From UBA2767 sp965228625 (lineage in GTDB: Bacteria > Pseudomonadota > Alphaproteobacteria > Rhizobiales > Methyloligellaceae), in contig OZ245829.1 of assembly GCA_965228625.1 (NCBI GenBank), forward strand, positions 124,001-188,000: a stretch of DNA of 64,000 bases, in the 5' to 3' direction. Positions 31,987 to 39,163 of the stretch are shown in pieces. Below the pieces are notes generated by a model. It was given only the letters and a program-made list of their open reading frames with translations. It did not search any database and was not told where the DNA came from. Numbering within the stretch: position 1 is the stretch's first letter; the number at the start of each line of letters is the position of its first letter. Made by a program: the position numbers and the translations under genes.

Positions 31987-32832
31987 ATGAAAACTGTGTT
32001 GATGGCAACCGACTTGTCGGCGCGCTCCGATCGCGCTTTTGACCGGGCGGTGATGTTGGCGCGCGCGCACGAGGCGCAGCTTTATGTGGTGCACATTGTC
32101 GATCAGTCTTTGCCCGAGCGGATCGTGGAGGTGCAGAAGGAAGCGGCAGCGGAGAACATCCTGAAGCACATTGAGTCCCTCTCCAACGACGCGGATCGGA
32201 TCGTCAAGGCCGATGTGAAGACCGGCAAGCCCAGTGCCGGCATCGTCGAATACGGCAAAAGCGTGGGCGCCGAGCTTATTGTGCTCGGCGTGCACAACGC
32301 GGAATACGAAAACGTGTTCCGCGGAACCACGTCGGAGAAGATCATCCGCATGGGCGACATCCCTGTCCTGGTTGTCTGTGAACGTGCGCGCAAGAAGTAC
32401 CGCCGTGTTCTAGCCGCAGTCGATTTCTCGATTCATTCACGCTACGCCGTGCAATGCGTGCTCGATCTCGTTCCGGGTGCCGAGCTTCACCTCGTGCACG
32501 CCTACGACATTCCGCTCGCGGATCTCGTGTATGAGACCGATACCGGTGCTCGCGTGAAGAAGGAAGCGGAGAAGCGGATCAAGGGCATGGTGAAGGAGGA
32601 AATGGTGAGCATTCTTGGTCCTCTCGGTCTCGACATGGCCAAGGTGAAGCCGGTTCTCAAACGTGGAAACGTTACGCAGGTCATCCGCAAGGAAGCCGCG
32701 CGGGTAAAGCCGGACCTCCTGGCCCTCGGCACGCACGGCAGAACGGGTATTGCGCGCGCATTTCTCGGAAGTGTGGCCGAAGACCTCTTGGGAAACCCGC
32801 CTTGCGACGTCCTTGCGGTCAAGGCTTGGTGA
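31987..32832 (+). CDS. Universal stress protein with two Usp domains
   Basis: This 281-residue protein has tandem Usp domains: residues 1-140 (MKTVLMATDLSARSDRAFD, IVLGVHNAEYENVFRGTTSEKI) and 141-281 (VLAAVDFSIHSRYAV, LGTHGRTGIARAFLGSVAEDLL). The ATP-binding G-x2-G-x9-G-S motif is clear in the second and modified in the first. GAGGA lies eight bases before the ATG. Such proteins act in stress survival; the exact role is unknown. Confidence 0.9.
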   Translation: MKTVLMATDLSARSDRAFDRAVMLARAHEAQLYVVHIVDQSLPERIVEVQKEAAAENILKHIESLSNDADRIVKADVKTGKPSAGIVEYGKSVGAELIVLGVHNAEYENVFRGTTSEKIIRMGDIPVLVVCERARKKYRRVLAAVDFSIHSRYAVQCVLDLVPGAELHLVHAYDIPLADLVYETDTGARVKKEAEKRIKGMVKEEMVSILGPLGLDMAKVKPVLKRGNVTQVIRKEAARVKPDLLALGTHGRTGIARAFLGSVAEDLLGNPPCDVLAVKAW

Positions 32833-32857
32833 TGGCGGGCACGTGCCGGCCCGGACC

Positions 32858-33271
32858 TTAGGCACGAAACAGAAGCGCCTCCGCCGCCTGCAATATGTCG
32901 GCATGGTCGAAAGCGAGCGTGTGCGAGCGCCAGTCGCTGATCCACGCTGCGTCCGCCGCATCATCCCCGCCGCGCGGGCTACCGCCTGAGACGGTTCCCG
33001 CATAGACCGCCGAACAGACATGTCCACGCGGGTCGCGCGCCGGATCCGACCAGAGGCCGAGCAGCGTCAGCTTGTCCGCCTTGATGCCGGTTTCTTCCTC
33101 GAGCTCGCGCCGGCAGGCGTCCTCGACGCGCTCTCCGATTTCGACGAACCCGCCGGGAAGTGCGAGGTGACCCTTGAACGGCGGGTTGGCACGCGTGACC
33201 AGCAACACGCGTCGCGCCGGGTCAAACAAGGCGCAGTCGGCGGCCAGCAGCGGTGTCTGCGGTGCGGGCAT
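32858..33271 (-). CDS. Nudix hydrolase (ADP-ribose pyrophosphatase-like)
   Basis: This 137-residue protein has an intact Nudix box, GFVEIGERVEDACRRELEEETGI (given here as its key residues G, E, REL, EE, G), after LLVTRANPPFKGHLALPG. The compact size fits house-cleaning hydrolases acting on ADP-ribose or oxidised nucleotides. It is the last gene of a three-gene minus-strand operon with a GNAT protein (eight-base gap) and a membrane protease. Confidence 0.85.
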   Translation of the reverse strand: MPAPQTPLLAADCALFDPARRVLLVTRANPPFKGHLALPGGFVEIGERVEDACRRELEEETGIKADKLTLLGLWSDPARDPRGHVCSAVYAGTVSGGSPRGGDDAADAAWISDWRSHTLAFDHADILQAAEALLFRA

Positions 33272-33279
33272 GGGATGGT

Positions 33280-33774
33280 TTATCCTTCAAACGGCTTTAT
33301 GGGCTCCTGCTCGTCCGCGGTCGGCGGAATGCGCCTGATCTGAAAGCCTCTCTTGGTCTGCTCGAAACCGATATCGTGATAGAACTGCAACGTCGCCGGG
33401 TTGTTGGTGCCGGTCAGAAGCACCACCTTGTAGCAGTCGTGATCCCAGGCGATCCGCAACGCCTCCTTGATGATCGCCTTGCCGCATCCGCGGTTGCGGT
33501 GTTCGGGATCCGTTACGACATTCTCGATCAGCGCGAAGGGCGCACCTCCCCTTGTCATGTTCGGGACGATCACGAGCGTGCATGTGGCGGCGACGGCGGA
33601 CCCGCGCACGCACACCAGCACGGCGCTGCCCGGGTATCGGGACAACCGCTCAAGAATGACGGAGGCCTCGCTCCGTTTCAGGGGAGGATCCTCGGGCACG
33701 AGATGCCCATACAGCGGGATAAGCGCGTCGAGATCGTCGTCGCGGGCGGTTCTTATGGTCAGTTCATCCGGCAC
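33280..33774 (-). CDS. GNAT family N-acetyltransferase
   Basis: This 164-residue protein shows the GNAT fold: a central LIENVVTDPEHRNRGCGKAII acetyl-CoA loop (R-x2-G-x-G/A) and a C-terminal LLTGTNNPATLQFYHDIGFEQTKRGF region. The substrate is unknown. It lies between the M50 protease gene (18-base gap) and the Nudix gene (eight-base gap) in one operon. Confidence 0.88.
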   Translation of the reverse strand: MPDELTIRTARDDDLDALIPLYGHLVPEDPPLKRSEASVILERLSRYPGSAVLVCVRGSAVAATCTLVIVPNMTRGGAPFALIENVVTDPEHRNRGCGKAIIKEALRIAWDHDCYKVVLLTGTNNPATLQFYHDIGFEQTKRGFQIRRIPPTADEQEPIKPFEG

Positions 33775-33792
33775 AGGGCAGCTCGATCCGCA

Positions 33793-34479
33793 TCAGCCGA
33801 CGCCGGCCAGCCCTCGGAAAAAGGGGAGCAGCCATGTGACCGGCGTCCAGACGAGCCATTGAAAGACATTGAGATCAATGCCGAGCTGCCGCCCGGCAAG
33901 CGGCAGGATGAAGATGAACCCGATGAGGATAAACAGGCCGTAGGGCTCGAGGCGCGCGAGCGGCCGTCCCAGTGCGGGCGGCAGAAGCCCGACCGCCACC
34001 CGTCCGCCGTCGAGCGGCGGCAGCGGCAGCATGTTGAAGACGGCCAGAACCAGGTTCAGGATGATCGAGTTGGCGAGTGTTCGTCCGACCCACTGCGCGG
34101 CGACGTCGGGCACCAGCCAAAGAATGTGAAACAGCAGCGCGGATGCCGCGGCCAGCGCAAGGTTGATGGCGGGTCCGACGGCGGCGACGATGATCATGTC
34201 GCGCCGTGGATTGCGCAGGGCGGCGAAGTTGACGGGCACAGGCTTCGCCCAGCCGAACAAAAACGGGGCCCGCATGAACAACAACAGCGCCGGTAGCAGA
34301 ACCGTTCCGAACGGATCAACGTGCTTCAGCGGGTTGAAGGTAACGCGGCCCTGCAGGAATGCCGTGTCGTCACCGAGCCGCCAGGCTGCGTATGCGTGGG
34401 CGGCTTCGTGGAAGGTGATCGCGATCAGCACGGGCACAATCCATGTCGAACCGGTGTAGAGCAGCCCGGCAATATCCAT
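33793..34479 (-). CDS. Site-2 protease family (M50) membrane metalloprotease
   Basis: This 228-residue protein has the zinc motif HEAAH in membrane segment one (ITFHEAAHAYAAWRLGDDTA) and the second metal region NMLPLPPLDGGRV, typical of YwhC/RseP-like site-2 proteases lacking a PDZ domain. It has about six hydrophobic segments. Members cut membrane-embedded proteins such as anti-sigma factors; the target is unknown. It leads the operon with GNAT and Nudix genes. Confidence 0.9.
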   Translation of the reverse strand: MDIAGLLYTGSTWIVPVLIAITFHEAAHAYAAWRLGDDTAFLQGRVTFNPLKHVDPFGTVLLPALLLFMRAPFLFGWAKPVPVNFAALRNPRRDMIIVAAVGPAINLALAAASALLFHILWLVPDVAAQWVGRTLANSIILNLVLAVFNMLPLPPLDGGRVAVGLLPPALGRPLARLEPYGLFILIGFIFILPLAGRQLGIDLNVFQWLVWTPVTWLLPFFRGLAGVG

Positions 34480-34561
34480 CGTCGCAACCTCCGGAAGGGA
34501 CGTTCGGGCGCGCCCTGAGGCGCGTCTGCTGTTGGGTATAGGGTAACGCGTGGCTGAGAGA

Positions 34562-34582
34562 AAGCACTGCCATGCAGTGCTT
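34562..34582 (-). terminator. Terminator-like hairpin after the NIT chemoreceptor gene
   Basis: AAGCACTGC and GCAGTGCTT form a perfect nine-base stem with a CAT loop, 31 bases after the end of the minus-strand chemoreceptor gene. On the minus strand it is followed by TTTCTCTC, a weak U-rich tail. Confidence 0.55.
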
Positions 34583-34613
34583 CAGCTCGGGCATGCGCGA
34601 AACGGACTGGTTC

Positions 34614-36686
34614 TCAGGCCGCGGCGACATCCTTGAGGAAGTCGTCGACGACGCCGCGCAGTTTGTTCGCATCACTTGTCACGTTCCGGGACGTGCCAAG
34701 CACCTGGTCCGCCGATTTCTGGGTTTCGTCCGCAGCTTCACTGACACCGGTGATGTTCTGCGATACCTCGTTGGAACCGGCGGCCGCCTGCTGGACGTTG
34801 GATGAGATCTCGGCCGTCGAGGCGCCCTGCTCCTCGACCGCCGCGGCAATGGCTTCGGTCGCGGATGAGACCTCGGACATGGTCGACGCGATCTGGCGAA
34901 TGGCGTCAACCGAGCTGTCTGTTTCGGTCTGTATGGCGTTGATCTGTTCAGAGATGGCATCTGTGGCCTTTGCCGTCTGGGTCGCCAGTTCCTTCACCTC
35001 GGAGGCGACCACGGCAAAGCCCTTGCCCGCATCGCCTGCCCGGGCTGCCTCGATTGTTGCATTGAGCGCGAGCAGGTTGGTCTGTTCGGCGATCTCCTGA
35101 ATAAGGGTGATCACTTCACCAATCTTCGTTGCGGCGTCAGCGAGACCTGCGATTTTCTGGTCAGTCTCACTGGTTGCGGCGCTTGCCTTGCCGACAACGT
35201 CCTTGGTCTGCACGATTTGCCGTGAAATCTCGCGGATCGACGCAGAGAGCTGTTCCGATGCCGCGGCGACGGCCTGGACATTCTGGGACGCTTCCTCCGA
35301 CGCTGCGGCGACACTGGTCGCCTGCGACGTGGTCTGCGTCGCGATCGACGACAGCGACTTTGCGGTGCTTTCCATCTCGCCGGTGTTGGCAGAGACGGTT
35401 TCGATCAGGTTCTGAACGGTTTGCCGGAAGCCGCAGATCAACTCGTCGACGCGTTTCTGGCGTGCGGCCCGCGCCTCCTGCTCCTTGTCGGTTTCCGACA
35501 TCAGCCGGGCACGTTCGATGGCATTGTCCTTGAAGACCTGAACCGCATTCGCCATCTCGCCAATCTCGTCGCTCTGGCCAAGTGCCGGAATGTCAATGTC
35601 GGTGTTGCCGTCGGCCAGTTGCTTCATCGAGCCGGTCATGCCGGCGATCGGACGTGTGATGCTCGTGATGGCGATGTAGCAGAACAATCCGCCGATCGCG
35701 AGGACAGCGAGCGTGGCCGCAAGAGTGATGATGAGCTGGCTGTCCGCCTCCGCGCCCTGGGCATCCGCGCCTGCCACCAGATCCGATGCGAGACGGTCTT
35801 CAACGCTCTTCAGCAGATTGATCTTCTCGGTGATGGAATTGAACCATTGTCCGCCCTCAATGCCTTGTGTCGACCCTGTTTCGCGGCTGTCGATTGCGAT
35901 CTTGCGCAATCGCTCCACTTCGTCGACGACCGGCCCCTTGAGGGTATCGGCGAGGAACTTGCGTTGCTCGGGTGTCGCTGTCACATCAAAGCGCGACAGA
36001 AACGCGTCTTGCTGGGCGATCAGGCTGACGAACTTGTTGTAGATGGCGGGCTTGAACGCGCCGGCAGAGAAACCGGCCGCACCCATTGCCCGTTCTACGC
36101 CTGCACGCTCCTTGCCTTGCAGAAAACTGGTGTAGGCGCTGATGCTGTTCGAGATGCCGGCATTGGTGCTCAGGACCGTGATTTGCTCGATGACCGTCAG
36201 CAATTTGCGGATCGTCGGGGTGTAGTAGCCGGCCATCTGACCGACCGAAACGTTCAGCGCGTCGACACCGCCGCGTTTTTCAGGGAGCTCCGCCAGGGCC
36301 GCCTCTCCCGCCCTGATCCGCGCGGCGAATTCGGGGTCATGTGCGGCGATGTCGAACGCCGCCAGCTCGGTCTTGAAATCCACCAGCTTTTCATCCGTGG
36401 ATTGGCGCTGCGATTTCAGTCTGTCGCCGAACTTCGCGCCGTTGGACCCGATGAAACCGGCGGAGGCGCCGCGCTCCTTCTGCAATTCATGAACGACGTT
36501 GGATATGACCGGGGCGACGCGCGCGAGATCGGTGATCTGCTTCATTTCCGCGGACCGCTGCCAGTTCGTGTAGACGAATATTGCCGCGAAGACGACGAAG
36601 GCCAGAACCGGTATGGAGAGCGCCAGTATGACGCGGCTGCCTACGGAAACATTGTTCAATGAACTGAAGAGCCCGGATCTCGCCAT
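34614..36686 (-). CDS. Methyl-accepting chemotaxis protein with nitrate/nitrite-sensing (NIT) domain
   Basis: This 690-residue receptor has a membrane segment near residues 20-42, a periplasmic NIT-type sensor (residues about 45-310; HELQKERGASAGFIGS, GFSAGAFKPAIYNKFV), and a second membrane segment near 320-345. A HAMP domain and the signalling hairpin follow, with the conserved tip EIAEQTNLLALNATIEAARA. NIT domains respond to nitrate and nitrite in some proteins. No chemotaxis kinase genes are nearby, so it is an orphan receptor. Confidence 0.9.
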   Translation of the reverse strand: MARSGLFSSLNNVSVGSRVILALSIPVLAFVVFAAIFVYTNWQRSAEMKQITDLARVAPVISNVVHELQKERGASAGFIGSNGAKFGDRLKSQRQSTDEKLVDFKTELAAFDIAAHDPEFAARIRAGEAALAELPEKRGGVDALNVSVGQMAGYYTPTIRKLLTVIEQITVLSTNAGISNSISAYTSFLQGKERAGVERAMGAAGFSAGAFKPAIYNKFVSLIAQQDAFLSRFDVTATPEQRKFLADTLKGPVVDEVERLRKIAIDSRETGSTQGIEGGQWFNSITEKINLLKSVEDRLASDLVAGADAQGAEADSQLIITLAATLAVLAIGGLFCYIAITSITRPIAGMTGSMKQLADGNTDIDIPALGQSDEIGEMANAVQVFKDNAIERARLMSETDKEQEARAARQKRVDELICGFRQTVQNLIETVSANTGEMESTAKSLSSIATQTTSQATSVAAASEEASQNVQAVAAASEQLSASIREISRQIVQTKDVVGKASAATSETDQKIAGLADAATKIGEVITLIQEIAEQTNLLALNATIEAARAGDAGKGFAVVASEVKELATQTAKATDAISEQINAIQTETDSSVDAIRQIASTMSEVSSATEAIAAAVEEQGASTAEISSNVQQAAAGSNEVSQNITGVSEAADETQKSADQVLGTSRNVTSDANKLRGVVDDFLKDVAAA

Positions 36687-36894
36687 CGAGCCTCACCCCC
36701 CTTGCAATTGTACGGCCGTTGCCTGCTCGCTTCGGCGCCGTCGATCGGACGCTTCGGCACATCCGGGGATCAGCCGGTTGCACAGACAAAAAAACAAACG
36801 CCATGCTTGCAAGGAGTGGTGAATGAACGTTTAAGGCTGAACTGCGGTTCGTCGAAAGTCTGATGGTAGCCGGCCGTGGTAACGGCCGGAAATC

Positions 36895-37365
36895 TCAACG
36901 ACAATCCTGTGACGCTGGCTTGATGTCGAAGTGCAGCACGTCCTCACGTTCGCCGAGCTTTTCATAAAGCGCAATGGCGGGGTCGTCTCCATAGTCGGCC
37001 TGCACGAAGATGACCCAAGCATCGTGTCGCGGCGCCAGTTCTTTCAGGTGTTCGATGAGTGCAGTAGCAACGCCCCGCCTTCGGTGCGTCTCGAGGACCG
37101 CAAGGTCGTAAATGTAGATTTCGCTGCGTACCTGCTCGAATTTCTCCAGCACATAGGCGGCGAGACCTCCGACGACCGCGCCGTCATGCACTGCCGCCAG
37201 CGCAATGAAAGTGTCGGATGCGAGCAATTTCCGCAGGTAGGTATCGTCGGGCCGCGCGCGGCCATACGTGTCGGCGTCCTCGAAAGCCGTCCCGAACACG
37301 TCGAGCAAGTCGTGCATCAACGCAAGGTCGGATGCGGACAGTTCCCTGATCTCGATAGACAACAT
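36895..37365 (-). CDS. AAC(3)-I-like aminoglycoside 3-N-acetyltransferase
   Basis: This 156-residue GNAT protein matches the AAC(3)-I (gentamicin acetyltransferase) pattern over most of its length: FIALAAVHDGAVVGGLAAYV, RSEIYIYDLAVLETHRRRG, ATALIEHLKELA, IFVQADYGDDPAIALYEKLG and DVLHFDIKPAS. The acetyl-CoA loop HRRRGVATA and the acidic DYGDDPA segment are intact. I placed the start at the ATG at 37365, with AGGAG 11 bases upstream. It lies 29 bases after the desaturase gene on the same strand, in a chromosomal setting without integron or transposon signs. It may give low gentamicin resistance or act on another amine. Confidence 0.85.
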   Translation of the reverse strand: MLSIEIRELSASDLALMHDLLDVFGTAFEDADTYGRARPDDTYLRKLLASDTFIALAAVHDGAVVGGLAAYVLEKFEQVRSEIYIYDLAVLETHRRRGVATALIEHLKELAPRHDAWVIFVQADYGDDPAIALYEKLGEREDVLHFDIKPASQDCR

Positions 37366-37394
37366 GGGCGGGGACGCTCCTGTGGCGACTGGTT

Positions 37395-38507
37395 CTACGC
37401 GAGCGTACGAGATTGCGCGATACGTTTCAGCCACGATGGCTTGAAATCGGGGTGCAGCCGTCCTGCGCCGTCATTGATGCTCAGTCCGTTGCGCAGCTCC
37501 AGGTTGTCCGGCGTTCCGATGTGGTGTGCCAACCCAAAACTCTCAAGCGTCCGAATGAGCCACCAGCCGGGGTCCAGTTGTCCCGGGAGAATGCCAAGCT
37601 TGGCGGAGTTTGGGAACGCGTGGTGATTTTCGTGAAAGGCTTCCCCGAAGGTGATGATGCCCAGCTTCGGCAGATTGTATCCCTGAACACACGCGCCTTT
37701 CACGTAAAGCAGGTGCGGGCGCGGCTGGTGTGCGAGATAGCCCACGAGCCAATGTCCGATAAGGGAAACGGAAACCCGCGCGCAGATGCCCCACACCACC
37801 CAAGGCAATCCGCCGATCATGAACAGAACAGCCGCCAATGGAAGCTGTTGCGCCATCCATGTCCGCTCCACGAACGCGTAGAAGTTATCGCCCCTCACCC
37901 GCTCCTCAATCACGAATTCGGGCTCTTGGGCAAGATCGATTCCGCAATGCAGTTGCCACCAGGCGTCCTTGAAGAAACCCGCCCGATGAGAAAAGAAGTC
38001 GTGGCAATCGGCCTGCCGTTGCCCCCAGTCGCGAAAGTCATGCAGACGGATCATCCCGAACGGTCCGGCCATGCCCACGAGAACGCCGAGGTAAACCAGC
38101 ATCCGCTCCACCCACACAGGCGTCTTGAACGACCGGTGGATGAGCAGGCGGTGCATACCGACCGAGTGTCCAGCACAGATTGTGATTGCACAGGTTGCGA
38201 CAAAGACGGCCAGCGCACCCCATGTGAATGTCAAGGGCCCTCCAATCAGGGCAATGAGGGTCATGCTCGTGATCCAAAGCGATTTTGCCGGGCGCCAACG
38301 GACGATCCCCTTTACCGCGCTGCTGCTCGTGCTTGAAAGAACACGCTCGGTGGAAATGACGCTCGTGGCGTCTTGTTCCGATGCGCCGGCGTGCTCCAGT
38401 TCGACGCCGTGGCCCGACTGATTGCCGCGGCTGTATGGCGCGCGCCATAGTGATGGTTCCAATACAGGGTGGCGATCTATGGCAATGGTCCGTGGTTGAA
38501 CCTGCAT
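37395..38507 (-). CDS. Fatty acid desaturase (acyl-CoA delta-9 type)
   Basis: This 370-residue membrane enzyme has the three His boxes: HSVGMHRLLIH, HDFRDWGQRQADCHDFFSHR and HENHHAFPNSA, with membrane segments between them. The first box departs slightly from the usual HRLFSH. An N-terminal extension of about 70 residues is Ser/Thr-rich and not conserved-looking. AGGAGG lies seven bases before the ATG. It probably introduces a double bond in acyl chains for membrane fluidity. It is divergent from an ArsR-type gene across an AT-rich dyad (38591-38634). Confidence 0.9.
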   Translation of the reverse strand: MQVQPRTIAIDRHPVLEPSLWRAPYSRGNQSGHGVELEHAGASEQDATSVISTERVLSSTSSSAVKGIVRWRPAKSLWITSMTLIALIGGPLTFTWGALAVFVATCAITICAGHSVGMHRLLIHRSFKTPVWVERMLVYLGVLVGMAGPFGMIRLHDFRDWGQRQADCHDFFSHRAGFFKDAWWQLHCGIDLAQEPEFVIEERVRGDNFYAFVERTWMAQQLPLAAVLFMIGGLPWVVWGICARVSVSLIGHWLVGYLAHQPRPHLLYVKGACVQGYNLPKLGIITFGEAFHENHHAFPNSAKLGILPGQLDPGWWLIRTLESFGLAHHIGTPDNLELRNGLSINDGAGRLHPDFKPSWLKRIAQSRTLA

Positions 38508-38590
38508 CGTATTCCCTCCTGGGTGCGTCCGTTTGCGGCAAGGCCTGGTTCATTGTCCTGCTTGCCATTCGCGCACCAATTTGATATTTA

Positions 38591-38634
38591 GGTAATAAGC
38601 TAATTATCATCATTTATATAATTAGGCAATTACC
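38591..38634. promoter_or_regulatory. Large AT-rich dyad between the desaturase and ArsR genes
   Basis: Two nested perfect inverted repeats share one centre: GGTAAT (38591-38596) with ATTACC (38629-38634), and CTAATTAT (38600-38607) with ATAATTAG (38618-38625), with three-base spacers on both sides. The dyad spans 44 bases in the divergent promoter region, fits an operator for a dimeric winged-helix repressor, and the ArsR-type gene starts 42 bases away. Confidence 0.75.
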
Positions 38635-38675
38635 AAAATAACATATCTTTCAGGCACGACGGAAAGTCGGGAGAA

Positions 38676-39032
38676 ATGGCCCAGATGACGAAAAAGTCGA
38701 TACCGGAAGGTGAACTGGAGTCGGGTGGAATGCAGCGGGTATTCGAGGCGCTGGCCTCAACTGCGCGACGAAAGATCCTGGCTTACCTTTCCCACAGTAC
38801 GTTGACCGCGGGTGAAATTGCCGACCGCTTCGACATGTCGAAGCCGTCGATCTCGCAGCATCTGAGTGTGCTGGAGAAGGCTGGGCTCGTGAGAAAAGAG
38901 AAGAAAGGACAGTTTGTGCACTACTCGATCGTGCAGGAGAGCCTGGCCAACACGCTCAACGGGTTTGTGCAGGAAGTCTGTCCCGTCTCTCGACCGCTGA
39001 AACGCGAAAGCGCCAAACTCAGCAAAGGGTAA
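38676..39032 (+). CDS. ArsR family winged-helix repressor
   Basis: This 118-residue protein has the ArsR/SdpR DNA-binding domain: ALASTARRKILAYLSHSTLTAGEIADRFDMSKPSISQHLSVLEKAGLV (positions about 25-75) and a KKGQFVHYSI wing. The CxC metal site of ArsR/SmtB sensors is missing, so it is not a classical metal sensor. Start at 38676 has GGAGAA very close; a second ATG (38685) has better spacing. It likely represses itself and the divergent desaturase gene through the dyad at 38591-38634. Confidence 0.88.
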   Translation: MAQMTKKSIPEGELESGGMQRVFEALASTARRKILAYLSHSTLTAGEIADRFDMSKPSISQHLSVLEKAGLVRKEKKGQFVHYSIVQESLANTLNGFVQEVCPVSRPLKRESAKLSKG

Positions 39033-39163
39033 GGCCAATATCTTCTCGATTTGCGGCCTGTTCGCAGGACAGTGACAGCCGTGATTCAACGCCTCAAAGG
39101 CTCATCGATTGACCCGGTCACCGACGGGAGCTGACGCGCCTTCCCCGTGACAAATATGCAGAG

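Noticed and set aside
33253..34296. 347-codon plus-strand frame
   Set aside because: It runs opposite the GNAT and M50 protease genes; its Asp/Arg/Gly-rich sequence is typical of a GC-rich shadow.
35421..36662. 413-codon plus-strand frame
   Set aside because: It is the shadow of the NIT chemoreceptor gene and has low-complexity, Arg/Asp-rich sequence without motifs.
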